Below, one piece after another: positions 48,542-62,340 of a stretch of 64,000 bases of DNA. The translations under genes and the position numbers were made by a program. Location: contig NC_089753.1 in assembly GCF_040412425.1 (NCBI RefSeq), positions 43,783,913-43,847,912 of the forward strand, read 5' to 3'. Below the pieces are notes generated by a model. That model ran no database searches and had not been told where the DNA came from. It worked only from the letters and a program-made list of their open reading frames with translations. The first letter of the stretch is position 1, and every line of letters begins with the position of its first letter. This DNA is from Macrobrachium rosenbergii. Lineage: Eukaryota; Arthropoda; Malacostraca; Decapoda; Palaemonidae.

Positions 48542-51500
48542 GAAACTAAAACCTAAAACTAAAAGGAAAGGAAACTAAAAATAATAAAAAAGTAAAAATT
48601 AATAAAATAAATAGTAAAAATAAAAATCTAAAAAAATAAAAATAAAATAAATAGTAAAAATAAAAATCTAAAAAATAAAATAAATAAAAATATAAAATAA
48701 GAATAAAATAAAAAATAAATAATAATAGAAATAAAAATGAAAAATAACAAAAAGAAAATACAGAAATAAAATTGAAAATAATAAAAAATAAAACTAAAAT
48801 CCAAAACAAAAAATGAAACGAACTAAATTAAAACTAACTAAAAATAATCAAAATAAAAAAAATATATAAATAGATATATTAAAAATAAATATGAAAAATA
48901 ATAATAAAAATATAAATAATAAAAATTAAAAATAAAAATAAGAACAAAAATAGTAATAATAAAAATCAAAATTAAAAATAAATAAATTATGAAAGTAAAA
49001 ATAAAAATAAAGTAGAAACAAAAATAAAAAAAAAAACTAAAATCAAAGCTAAAAATAAACCAAAAATAAAAAGCTATAACTAAAAATAAACCTAAAACTA
49101 AAAATAAAACTAAATATAAGAATTAAAGTAAAATACAAATAAAACTAAAAATAAAAATAAAGCTAAAAATATAAATAAAACCAAAAGTAAAATAAAAATA
49201 AAACCTAAAACTACATATAAGACTAAAAATAAAACTAACTAAAAATAATAAAAGTAAACATAAATATAATAAAAATATGGACAATAAAAACAAATATAAA
49301 AAAGAAAAATACTTAGAAAAAATAATCAAAATAAAAAAATGAAAAATAATAAAAATAAAAATAGAAATAAAAATAAAAAATAAAAATAAAAGTAAAAATA
49401 AAAATGAGACTAAAACTAAAATTTAAACTAAAAATAAAACCAAAAATAAAAAGCTACAACTAAAACTAAACCTATAAGTAAATCTAAAATAAAACTAAAT
49501 ATAAAAATAAAAGTAACAAAAATAAAACTGAAAATAAAGCAAAATGAAAATAAAACTGGAACTAAGAGTAAAACTAAAAATAAAAACAAAGCTGAAAATA
49601 GAAATAAACCAAAATTAAAAATAAGACTAAAAGTAAAACTAACTAGAAATAATAAAAATATAAGTAAAGATAAATATAATAAAAACATAAATAATAAAAC
49701 AAAAAAATATAAAAAAATAATGTAATAAAAATAAGAACAAAAAGTAATAAAAATTAAAATAATAGAAATAAAAAGAATAAAAATAAAAAAAATTGAAATA
49801 AAAATCATAAATAAGAAAAACAATAAAAGTAAAAATAAAAATAAATAAGTAAAAATAAGGTAAAATTAAAACTAAAATAAAAAATAAAAAGCAAAAACTA
49901 AAACTAAAGATAAAACAACTGAAAATAAAACTAAATATAACGATAAAAATAAAAATAAAACAAAAATCAAACTAAAAATAAAATGAGAAAATAAAACGAA
50001 AAATAGAATTAAAACAAAAATAAATTTAAAACTAAAAATAAAATAAAAACTAATAATAATAAAAATTAAAGTAAAAATATAATAGAAATAAAATTAAAAT
50101 AATAAAGGTAAAAAATATAAAGATAAAGATAAAAAGAATAAAAATAAAATTAATAAAAAGAAAAATACAAGTAAGAAAAATCAAAATATAAAAATTAAAT
50201 AAAACTAAAAGTAACACTAAGAAAACTAAAAAGTAAAACAAAAGACTAAACTAAAACTAAAAGTAAAACTAAAAAAAAAATAAAAATGAAACTTAAAATA
50301 AAATTTAAAAATATAAATAAAACCAAATTAAAATAAAAACTAGAAATAAAAATAAAAGGAAAAATAAAAATGAAACTGAAAATCAAAATAAAACAAAAAC
50401 TAAAGCTACAAATAAAACTCAAACTAAAAATAAAAATAAAACATTCTGAAAATAAAACTAAAAGTAAATGTAAAACTAAAATTAAAAAACCTAAAAATAT
50501 AAGTAAAAATCAAACTAGAGCTACAACTATAAATAAAAATAAAACTGAATATTAAATTAAAATAAAAAATAAACCAAAACTAAAAAATAAAAATAAAGGT
50601 ATAATAAAACTAAAATTAAAAATAAAAATGAAACTAAAAATACAAATGGAAAGATAGAAATGAACCTAAAATTAAAAATAAACGAAAATTAAAAGTAAAA
50701 CTAAAAATAAAATCTAACACTAAAAACAATAAAAATAAAAGTAAACATATAAATTAAAAACATACAAAATAAAAATTAACAAACCTAAATAAAAATCTTC
50801 TTCTTCGTCTTTAACGTGCATTTTTCCCATTATTATATGGGGTAAGCACGATGCCTTCATTTTGAAGGACTTTGATTTGGCGGTGGGGTAGGCCGTAGCC
50901 TCGATCGGCTGCCCTGCCTGACATCGCTTAGACCCCGGTAGCGAATGTGTACATGTTACGAAATCCCCAGCTCCCTTTCTCCCAGCAGCGAGGAGAACTG
51001 GGCGAGTAGGTTAACAGTTCGAGACGTGTGAGGTGTCTGTTATGTTTTTGAAGGTGTTGGAGTGGCTTTGTTTATGTGTGTATTAATCTGTAACACCCAT
51101 TTGCTTTCAGCAAACCTATCCGTTGATTACATACGTAATCCCGGGGTGTCTACACGGAGAGCAAAGTGTCCACCTCTCTGACCGGTCGGCTGCGGGGATT
51201 GAACCCTCGCCATAGACTTCTATGAAGTCTGAGGTTGCTGCTTCTACCAACCGAGCCATCGAGGCTCCTAACAAATCTAAATAAAAATAAAATAGAAAAA
51301 TAAATGAAAATTAGGAAAATAAACAAAATAAAAACAAAATTAATAAAAATAAAAAGAAAGTAAAAAAATAATAATAATAAAAGAGAAACATAAATAATAA
51401 AATTAAAATAAAAATAAAACTAAAAATAAAACAAAAACTAATAATAATAGAAATAAAAGTAAAAATAAAAACATAAATAATAAAAATATTAAAAATAAAA

Positions 51501-53724
51501 ATAAAATAAAAATAATCAAGATAAAATAATAATAGTAAATAAAAATAATTAAACAAAGGGAATTAAAATTAAAATAAAAATAAAAACAAAGTAAAACTAA
51601 ATATAAAAATGAAATTAAAATAAAACTAAAAATAGAAATGAAACAAAGTAAAAATGAAACTAAAAATAAAATAAAATAAAATTATAAATAAAAATAAAAC
51701 TAAAAACTTAACTAAAAATAACAAAAGTAAAATTAAAATATAATAAAATATATAAATAATAAGAATAAAAATATAAAAAATTAAAATGCAAATACGAAAT
51801 AATAATAAAAATAAAATAAAAAATAATGAAAATAAATACAAATAAAAATAGAAATAAAAAGAATAAAATAAAGTATAAAAATAAATAAAAATGAAAATAA
51901 TGAAAAACAAAACTAAAACCTAAAAGAAAAGATAATTCTAAAACTAAATATAATAGTAAAAATATAAACAATAATAATAAAAATATAGAAAATAAAATAT
52001 TAAAAATAAAAATAACAAAAATATGACTAAAATTATAAAAATAAATAAAAATAACAAAAATAATAAAAAATAAAAATAAATACAAATAAAAATAGAAATA
52101 AAAAGAATAAAATAAAATATAAAAATAAATAAAAATGAAAATAATGAAAAACAAAACTAAAACCTAAAAGAAAAGGTAATTCTAAAACTAAATATAATAG
52201 TAAAAAAATAAACAATAATAATAAAAATATAGAAAATAAAATATTAAAAATAAAAAGAACAAAAATATGACTAAAATTATAAAAATAAATAAAAATAAAA
52301 AAAATAATAAAATAAAAATTAAAAAAATACAAATAAAAATTTAAAAAGTAAAAATAAAATATATTAAAAATAAAAATGAAACTAAAACTCAAATTAAAAC
52401 TAAATACAAAACCAAAAATAAAAAGCTAGAACTAAAAATAAACCTAAAAATAAAAATAAAATAAAACAAACTGGAAATAAAACTTAAAATAAAACTAAGG
52501 ATAGAAATAAAACCAAAATTAAGAATAAAGCTAAAAAAATACTAAAAAAAGTAAAAATATAAATAAAAATAATGTAACAAAAATAATAAAAATAATTTAA
52601 ATAGAAAATAATAAGAATAAAAAATAAATAAAAATAAAAACAAAAACTATAAAAATAGAAATAATAAAATAAAAATATAAATAAAAATAATAGGAATATA
52701 AATAATAAAAATAAAATTAGAAAAAATAAAATAATAGAAATTAAAGTAGAAATAAAAATAAAAATAAATAATAAAAATAATTAAATAGAAAATAATAAAA
52801 ATAAAAAATAAAAATATAAATAAAATAAAAAGAATAAAAAAATAGAAATAAGATAATAAAAATATAAATAATAAAAAATAAAAATAGAAAAAATAAAATA
52901 ATAGAAGTAAAAGAAATAAAAATAAAAAAAATAAAAATGATAAAAATAAAAATAAAAATTAAGAATAAAACTAAAACTAAAAATAAAATACTAAAAGGAG
53001 CACTAAGGCGTAAAACTAAAAATAATAAAACAAAAATGAAGCTAAATAAAAATAAAAACAAAAATGAAACTAAAAATAAAATCAAAAATAGAAATAAAAC
53101 CAAAAATGAAAATAAAAATAAACCTAGAAATAAAACTAAAAATAAAGCTGAAAATAGAAATAACAATAAAATTAAATATAAAACTAAAATTAGAAAATAA
53201 AACTAGAAAATAAATTAAACTAAAAATGAAAGTAAAACTAAAACTAAAAATCACAAAATAAAAATGAAGCTAAAAATAAAAACAGAAATAAAAATAAAGC
53301 TTAAACTAAAAATAAAAAAATAATACTCAAAATAAAAGCAAAACTAAAACTAGAAATAAAACCAAAATTAAAAATAGGATTAAAAATAAAACTAAAACCC
53401 AAAACTAAAAATAAAATTGACTAAAGATAATAAAAATAAAAGTAAAAATAAATATAATAAAAATATAAATAATAAAGATAGAAATATAAACAAATAAAAA
53501 TAAATGAAGATATGAATAAAAATAAATAATAATCAAAATAACACAAAATAAAAGTAAAATAAAAATAAAAACAAAATAATAAAAACAAAAGCAATAAAAA
53601 TGAATATAAAAATAATCAAAATAAAAATAAAAGATAAAAATAAAACTAAAAATTAAAATAAATCTAAAACTGAAAATAACGCTAAAATCAAATTAACACA
53701 AAATAAAACTATAACTGAAACAAG
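48542..53724. repeat. 5.2 kb degenerate hexanucleotide block, (TAAAAM)n type
   Basis: The + strand is almost only A with T or C/G-T marks every sixth base: AAAAAT, AAAACT, AAAAGT, AAACCT and AAAGCT units. G is rare. A tandem higher-order copy of about 244 bp is visible (GAAAAACAAAACTAAAACC at 51902 and 52146). All F/I/L/Y-rich frames on - are translations of this repeat. It begins inside a GA-minisatellite unit (at 48541) and ends in another (53725). A SINE interrupts it at 50797-51270. Confidence 0.93.
50779..51288 (-). mobile_element. tRNA-headed SINE with target-site duplication
   Basis: On -, from 51270, the head reads AGGAGCCTCGATGGCTCGGT with an A-box-like GGCTCGGTTGGTAGAAGC and a B-box-like GGGTTCAATCCCC. 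The body ends near 50797 in GAAGAAGAAG. An 18 bp direct repeat ACAAA(C/T)CTAAATAAAAAT flanks it at 50779-50796 and 51271-51288, one mismatch. A body fragment is also found at 4877-4960. Confidence 0.9.
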
Positions 53725-53875
53725 AAATTCCTGAGGAAGAGAGATAGAGAGAGGAAAAGAAGCCAAGGACAGAGAGGGAGGTCGGGGCCCTCCCTTCCTA
53801 CCCTGGGTCACTTCTCTTTCTGTCTCTCTACATAAAGGGGGAAAGAGAGAGATAAGAAGGAAAAGCTACGTATCA
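53725..53875. repeat. GA-rich minisatellite, last unit
   Basis: GAGGAAAAGAAGCCAAGGACAG, GGGCCCTCCCTTCC and CATAAAGGGG words place it in the same family as 44576-48541. Confidence 0.85.
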
Positions 53876-54067
53876 TCACCTACCTGTTCCTTTAGGCCCT
53901 AATTGATCCGTCCAACGAAGCGGCGTTATCCATTTCTTCCTTTGTCTGGAAGTGGAAACTTTTTATGTAATGTTCTTTTTATTATTATTCTTTCCTTCTG
54001 TTTACATCTGCTATTCGTTTAAGAAGATTACTTCTTTATAGATGTTGATCTTTCTAACTTTCGTTAT
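53876..54067. other. Unique sequence between GA unit and LTR
   Basis: No gene or repeat seen. Confidence 0.5.
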
Positions 54068-54734
54068 GCAGTAGCGTAGTTTTCCCAGGAGGCTTAAGAA
54101 ATAAATTTACAATAGATGTACAAGGTAATTTGCAATACAAAATATAGGGTGAGGCAATGTAAGCCTTTTTTCTTATATCAACACAATCGGTGAGGCTTAC
54201 AACCTCATGCCCTTCTCTCTTCTCTTCTCTGTTCTGCAGTCTTTCCTTCTCTGCTACTTTCTCCGCTACTTTCTCTTCTACCTTCTCTTATTTGCTGCTC
54301 CCCCTCAGAATTGGACTTCTTAAGTCGATTGTCCCACCCATCGAAGGTGGAAACTGCGTTTGTCCTGTCTTGGTAGATGTTTAATTGGTTGAAGTTATCT
54401 AAAGACGTCCCATTTTTGGGTGGATTTTGGAAAATGCACCGCCTTCAAAGGAGGTGCTTTGACGTCACCGGAACCGGCTGTTTCTTCAGTTGAGACCACC
54501 ATGCATTTAGTTACGAATTCCTCTTGATTTTCAGCTCGATTAAGTACAGTCATATTCGCTTCGTAACCACAACATAATCATAACACGTACCTGAGTTTGG
54601 CTTTTATAATCATAACACAGGTTTTGCTTTTCTAGCGCGAGTTTACACATCTCTTTGTGCTTTTCAGGTTGACTAAGCGTTCCTGAGTTCTGGCCTTGTC
54701 ATCACTGTATAGCCAAAACACAGAGATGTTTTGA

Positions 54735-54802
<68 letters not shown>

Positions 54803-54849
54803 TCTCTCTCTCTCTTTCTCTCTAATTATCAGTGTCTAACAATGGAAGG

Positions 54850-54892
<43 letters not shown>

Positions 54893-54963
54893 GTTATTTT
54901 GATTAACAGTTAGAATATTCAGAATTCTTAGTTATCATTACATCACTCAGTCACGTACCAACA
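54068..54963 (-). repeat. LTR of errantivirus-like element 3
   Basis: On - it starts TGTTGGTACGTGACTGAGTG, matching the LTR at 7670. It includes (GA)n tracts (TC on +, 54740-54800 and 54853-54889), a GTAAGCCTCACCGATTGTGT block like that at 8180, and a CTTAAGCCTCCTGGGAAAAC end block like 8310. About 900 bp. Confidence 0.72.
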
Positions 54964-54976
54964 TTGTCAAAATCTC

Positions 54977-55690
54977 TTATATTTTTCTGATCACAAGATT
55001 TCTTACTATAATTATGGATAAAACAGCAAATACCCCTATTAGTATCAGATTGAACAATGATAAAACTGGAGAGACAGTTTCTTTATAGTAGAAATATTCA
55101 TCAGCATAGTTCATATTCTCAAGTTTCTTTAACTCTAACTGAGACAACTTAAATTCATAAATTTTGTGTGAGTAATCCTTATATGGCACATGTTTGTTTA
55201 ATAATACAACTGGTTTGCTATAACTATCTGACATGATGTGGTAAAAGATTTAACATTTTCAAATCTTACTTCTGTAGTACTCGTAATGTTGTGACATTTA
55301 ACTTTAGCTACAACATTTTCTATTGAAAACACAAAAATCACCTGATCGACAATGGTTGTTTCAAAATTTTTGTCAAATTTTGTTGTACATACATTTTTCT
55401 CTTGGTTTTGGTTTAACACAATTTCTTGAATACATGGATATGCATTAGTGTTTCTGTACTAGTTATCAAAATTACATATATATTTCTGTTCTCTTAACAA
55501 AATTCATTCCTCAAACCGTGTTCTTCTAATGCAAAATATTTGATTGTTCCCTTTTGAATGATGGGTTGGTTATCAACCAACATGGGAAATGGATACAGTG
55601 TGATTAATGTCTTTCTGATCCTAGTATTGAAAGGCACAATCAATATAATTTTATCAAAAAAGTACTTTGACACTTATTAAATTGTAATAC
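54977..55690 (-). pseudogene. env: env C-terminal remnant with membrane segment
   Basis: Two overlapping open stretches, 55419-55198 and 55234-54977, in different phases, align well with the env-like frame at 6478-7398: LNQNQEKNVCTT, then VKSFTTSCQ, then YFYYKETVSP and a hydrophobic anchor. About 240 bp further upstream still shows similarity (RI.NTLITLYPFPMLV-like) but is interrupted. The first half of the gene is missing. It would have been a fusion glycoprotein; here it is a relic. Confidence 0.82.
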
Positions 55691-55700
55691 ATAAATACAT

Positions 55701-56030
55701 AAAATACATAAAGTAAATGGAATGCATGGTACCTGGTTATTCGAATTAGAGAGTAAATCATTTATATCAATACCAGCAGGTACCATCCATTCAGTTTACT
55801 TTAGAATTAGAAAAGGCAATTGTCCCTTTCTTAGCTGTTTTAATACAAAGAACCATTTCAATGCAAATTCAGTATTTATAGGAAACCAACCAACAACTTA
55901 TGTTCATTTTTATTCAGGCCAATATCAAAATATCCGTTTTTACTTCTATGTTTTTACGAGCATTGCCATTGTCAGTCCCCAGTATTTGGACCAAGAAATC
56001 GAATAGTTACGAAAAATAGGAACAGGTTTA
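55701..56030. other. No recognised gene
   Basis: A 94-codon frame at 55722-56006 has no family resemblance that I can see. Confidence 0.45.
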
Positions 56031-56039
56031 TGTTACCCT

Positions 56040-57085
56040 TCACATATACTAGATATTTCCTATAATAAAGCCCCCCCAAAAGTTTTATAGTGAAAGTAAC
56101 ATGGAGAAAGAAACCCCTAAGAGCATTCTTAGCCTGCCTCACTTTTGTGGTTTGAAACTATAAAATCATTGTTAAAATCTTTTAATGTCAACCTGCTTCT
56201 CCCATAATACACACTAACAGGAATGTTAATAAAAAAAGATCCCTAAGGAAAGCAACAACATAATATATAAAATTCCATGCTTAGACTGCTCTTCTTTTTA
56301 TATAGGTCAATCCAGTAAGGATTTAGAGGTGAGAATTAAGCTGCATAAGTATTCTGTCAAAACTGGACAAACATCCAATGCAATATTCATTCATTTAAGT
56401 GAAAACTCACACAGGATCAATTGGACTGATTGTGATTGTGATTGTGATTGCCAAAGGGAAAGATTTCTCTTCATGGAATCTTTTAGAATCTGCAGTTATA
56501 CAGCTTCCTTCTAGCTGTAATTTCACCCTTAGTCTTTGCATGTATTATTTGGATCCCTGTATTAGTAAAATGTTCAAGAATGACCTTAAAGATAAAATCA
56601 CTGACTTAATTACTAATTAGTTACCTTATATATTTTTCTATGAATTTGTATGTTTAATAGTTTTTTAAATCTTCATTTTGCAAAGGATGTTATTGTTTAC
56701 CAAAAGGAGAAAATGTGTTGTACTTTTATAAATATGCAATTCAGCTTATTCATTCCAGGGTCATTTCTGGTGGTTAGTCTCTTCCCCTTTATAATCCTTT
56801 AATTGACTCAGCCCTGATTTTGAGTCAGTTGGCCTAATACTTTGTAAAACCTCTCAAAAGATTTACCTTTGTTTTGGTAGGTCCACTCATTCTTTAGCTG
56901 TGTTGGATTCCAGGTGCATCTGTTCCTCACAATCCCCACCCTCAGGGATATCCTTACGTCATCTGTCAATTATACGGGCTTTCTTGTAAACTTATTTTTA
57001 TAATTTTCATCAGTCTGCTAGTAAAGGACCGTGTGTCGAAAGGCCTAGCAACCACTCCATTGTTTCTTTTTCCTTCTTGGCATTT
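56040..57085 (+). mobile_element. Penelope-like element remnant 4
   Basis: It contains a GIY-YIG fragment and a 3' segment with GGACCGTGTGTCGAAAGGCC near 57028-57048, which resembles the stem-GAAA part of the terminal repeats of the other PLEs. RT is missing. (TA)n follows at 57093. Confidence 0.75.
56260..56590 (+). pseudogene. GIY-YIG endonuclease fragment
   Basis: Translation shows IPCLDCSSFYIGQSSKDLEVRIKLHKYSV..., then HLSENSHRINW, a frame change at a GATTGT repeat near 56430, then LLESAVI and NLKDKI-like ends. This is the C-x2-C...YIGQ(S/T)SK...R...H layout of Penelope endonucleases. Confidence 0.82.
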
Positions 57086-57087
57086 GC

Positions 57088-60109
<3,022 letters not shown>

Positions 60110-60289
60110 ATGATGATCATCATGAAGAAGATAACGTGGGTCGGAGTGTGGTGGACCTTACTGCTTTTGGCAAGTGGTTTCCCCAGCTCTGTGTACTCTG
60201 CCATTTCTCCTATTCGTGTGGGGAAAGCCCAGGGTTTCTGCAAGAGGGCGGAGCGGAGGCTGGACTGCAATTTCAAGAATACGGATCAG
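60110..60289 (+). CDS. Type I membrane protein, exon 1 (signal peptide)
   Basis: Codes for 60 residues. After a short N-terminus (MMIIMKK) there is a hydrophobic run ending about VYS, a typical signal peptide cleaved near residue 30. Two Cys follow (44 and 53, in FCKRAERRLDC). The exon ends at a full codon before GTATGA at 60290, a usable splice donor. Joined to exon 2 at 62341 in phase 0, it gives a 554-residue protein. Later in-frame Met codons at 60113 and 60122 could also be the start; all precede the signal peptide. The exon-intron structure is inferred from splice sites and frame. Confidence 0.72.
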
Positions 60290-60378
60290 GTATGACTTTT
60301 GATTTTAGATCACTTGCATTTTTTTTCTTTTTTACTACTCATTCTGTTTTTATCTCATTTGAGACTTTGCGTGTCTTT

Positions 60379-60418
<40 letters not shown>

Positions 60419-60423
60419 CTGTG

Positions 60424-60494
<71 letters not shown>

Positions 60495-60558
60495 TATGTA
60501 TGAGAGTTTTATATTTGAGAGAGAGAGAAAAATATTTTTAAGATTTTGTATTTTTCTT

Positions 60559-60629
<71 letters not shown>

Positions 60630-60687
60630 TATGTATGAGAGATTTTGTATTTGAGAGAAAGAGGGAAATATTTATAAGAGTTTGTAT

Positions 60688-60753
<66 letters not shown>

Positions 60754-60824
60754 ACCAGACGTAAGAAAAATCTGAGTGCCAAGTTCTCGTTCTCCAGTTA
60801 TGTATCCTAAAAAAAATATGGATG

Positions 60825-60894
<70 letters not shown>

Positions 60895-62340
60895 TTATAT
60901 TACATTCATTCCAACTTTAACTAGAGCTGAGGCTTCGTAAGTGACTCATTTTATCGTAATATATATAACAAGTGTTAATATCCTGTCAAGTTGCTCTTTC
61001 CAACTAGTTAATTGCTGTTTTGAAATTTATTTCCTTTTTTTTATGTCCGTCATGTTGCATAATCCTTTCAAATGGTATGTTTACATGTAGATATTTCCGG
61101 GTAAGAGATCAACCACAGTTGTAAAGCTTTTAGCTTCCTGAGTATTGTCTTACTGTTAATTTCTAGGTCTCATTTTTTTTTAGTTCATATAACTGTTATT
61201 AGTCGCTTGGTGACTGTAGCTTAGACTGGTTTGTTTTTTTCTTTCCTTAGTTTCCCACGGCCAGATTTAGGTAAGAGAAGTGAGATTTTTAATATTTTCA
61301 TTAATTTTCCTTACTCAGATATAGTCAAGAAAAGTCAGATTTGACGTAACGATTACCTTAAATGAATCTTGTTGAATAGATTGGAAATATTTGACAAATC
61401 TGCTCTGACCGAGAAAGTGTTGAAAAATGGTCAGTGAAGAAAAAGGGTTTGCGTCGGGAGAGAGACACAACCGAAAATTTACATATAGATTAAAAGTGTC
61501 TCCGCTGTATAAGAAGTCAGTGGAAAGCGTAAACTCCGAATTTGGCTCCGAGATTTGTGGAATTTTTGAAAACAAAAAATCAAATATAGAAAGAATTAGA
61601 ATTCTTGCTGTTCCCTGTACCCAGATACATTCTTCTCTTAATATTGCTCTGTATTTCAGATTACTTTCTAAATACTTTGTGTTTTACTGTGTGTGTGTGA
61701 ATGTGTGAAAAGGCATACGTAGAGTAAAAGATGAATATTTCGTATGTGTATGTTTGTCTTATTATTGGTAACGGGCAGCTGATGATGTGCATCCCTTATA
61801 ATATTATTATTATTATTCAGATGATGGACCCCTATTCACACGGATGAACCCCACAGGGGCCATTGGCCTGAAATTCAGGCTTCCCAAGGATATGGTGCTA
61901 ATTTGAAAGAAGTCACAGAGGATAACAGGGAATACAGAGAGAAGAGAACAGCTATTAGAAAGAAAAAGATAATAATTTTTTGTTGCAATATTATTGGACA
62001 GCACTTTATCTCTTTACTTTATCTCTTTATTTTTATCCGTTCACTAATTTCCAACAATAAATACAATAGTCCTTTAGTGGCTGTTTAATATCTCAGGACC
62101 TCGGCATTTGAATGTAATATTTAAATAAGTTCCTTTTAATATATTTAGAAAGAACTAATGTTTTTATCTTGTGTGAATGAAGCGTAAATAGAATAATTAT
62201 CATTATAGATTAAGTCGCCTGTTTGCATATAGGACTATTTTTTAAATGTATCTCTTAGGGACATTGTAACGTTAGATAAGTAACACATATTTAACATTTT
62301 TTATGGAATACTCATTCATGTGCTTATTTTTTATTTCCAG
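60290..62340 (+). other. Intron of the membrane-protein gene
   Basis: 2051 bp, starting GTATGA and ending with a T-rich tract and TTTCCAG. It contains (GT)n 60383-60416, (GA)n 60427-60491, 60561-60632 and 60690-60750, a duplicated ~70 bp spacer (GGAATATGTATGAGAG words at 60491 and 60637), (TC)n 60830-60892, and the dispersed repeat at 61803-61905. Frames in the intron are low-complexity or short. Confidence 0.72.
61803..61905 (+). repeat. (ATT)n-linked dispersed repeat
   Basis: Has ATTATTATTATTCAGATGAT, CACAGGGGCCATTGGCC and TTGAAATTCA-like words matching, in inverse, the three copies at 23812-24188. Confidence 0.8.

Larger units (their letters stand above)
54068..55700 (-). mobile_element. 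Errantivirus-like element 3: env C-terminal half plus LTR
   Basis: On - the order is env fragment (about 55690-54970), then LTR (54963-54068). The normal ~270 bp between env and LTR in element 1 is missing, so env runs nearly into the LTR. gag, pol and the env N-terminus are absent. Confidence 0.82.

Noticed and set aside
48546..53254. F/I/L/Y-rich or K-rich frames resembling membrane proteins
   Set aside because: They are translations of the A-rich hexamer repeat.
48542..53724. Degenerate telomere repeat
   Set aside because: The arthropod telomere unit is TTAGG; this block has a TAAAAM hexamer and almost no G on the A-rich strand.
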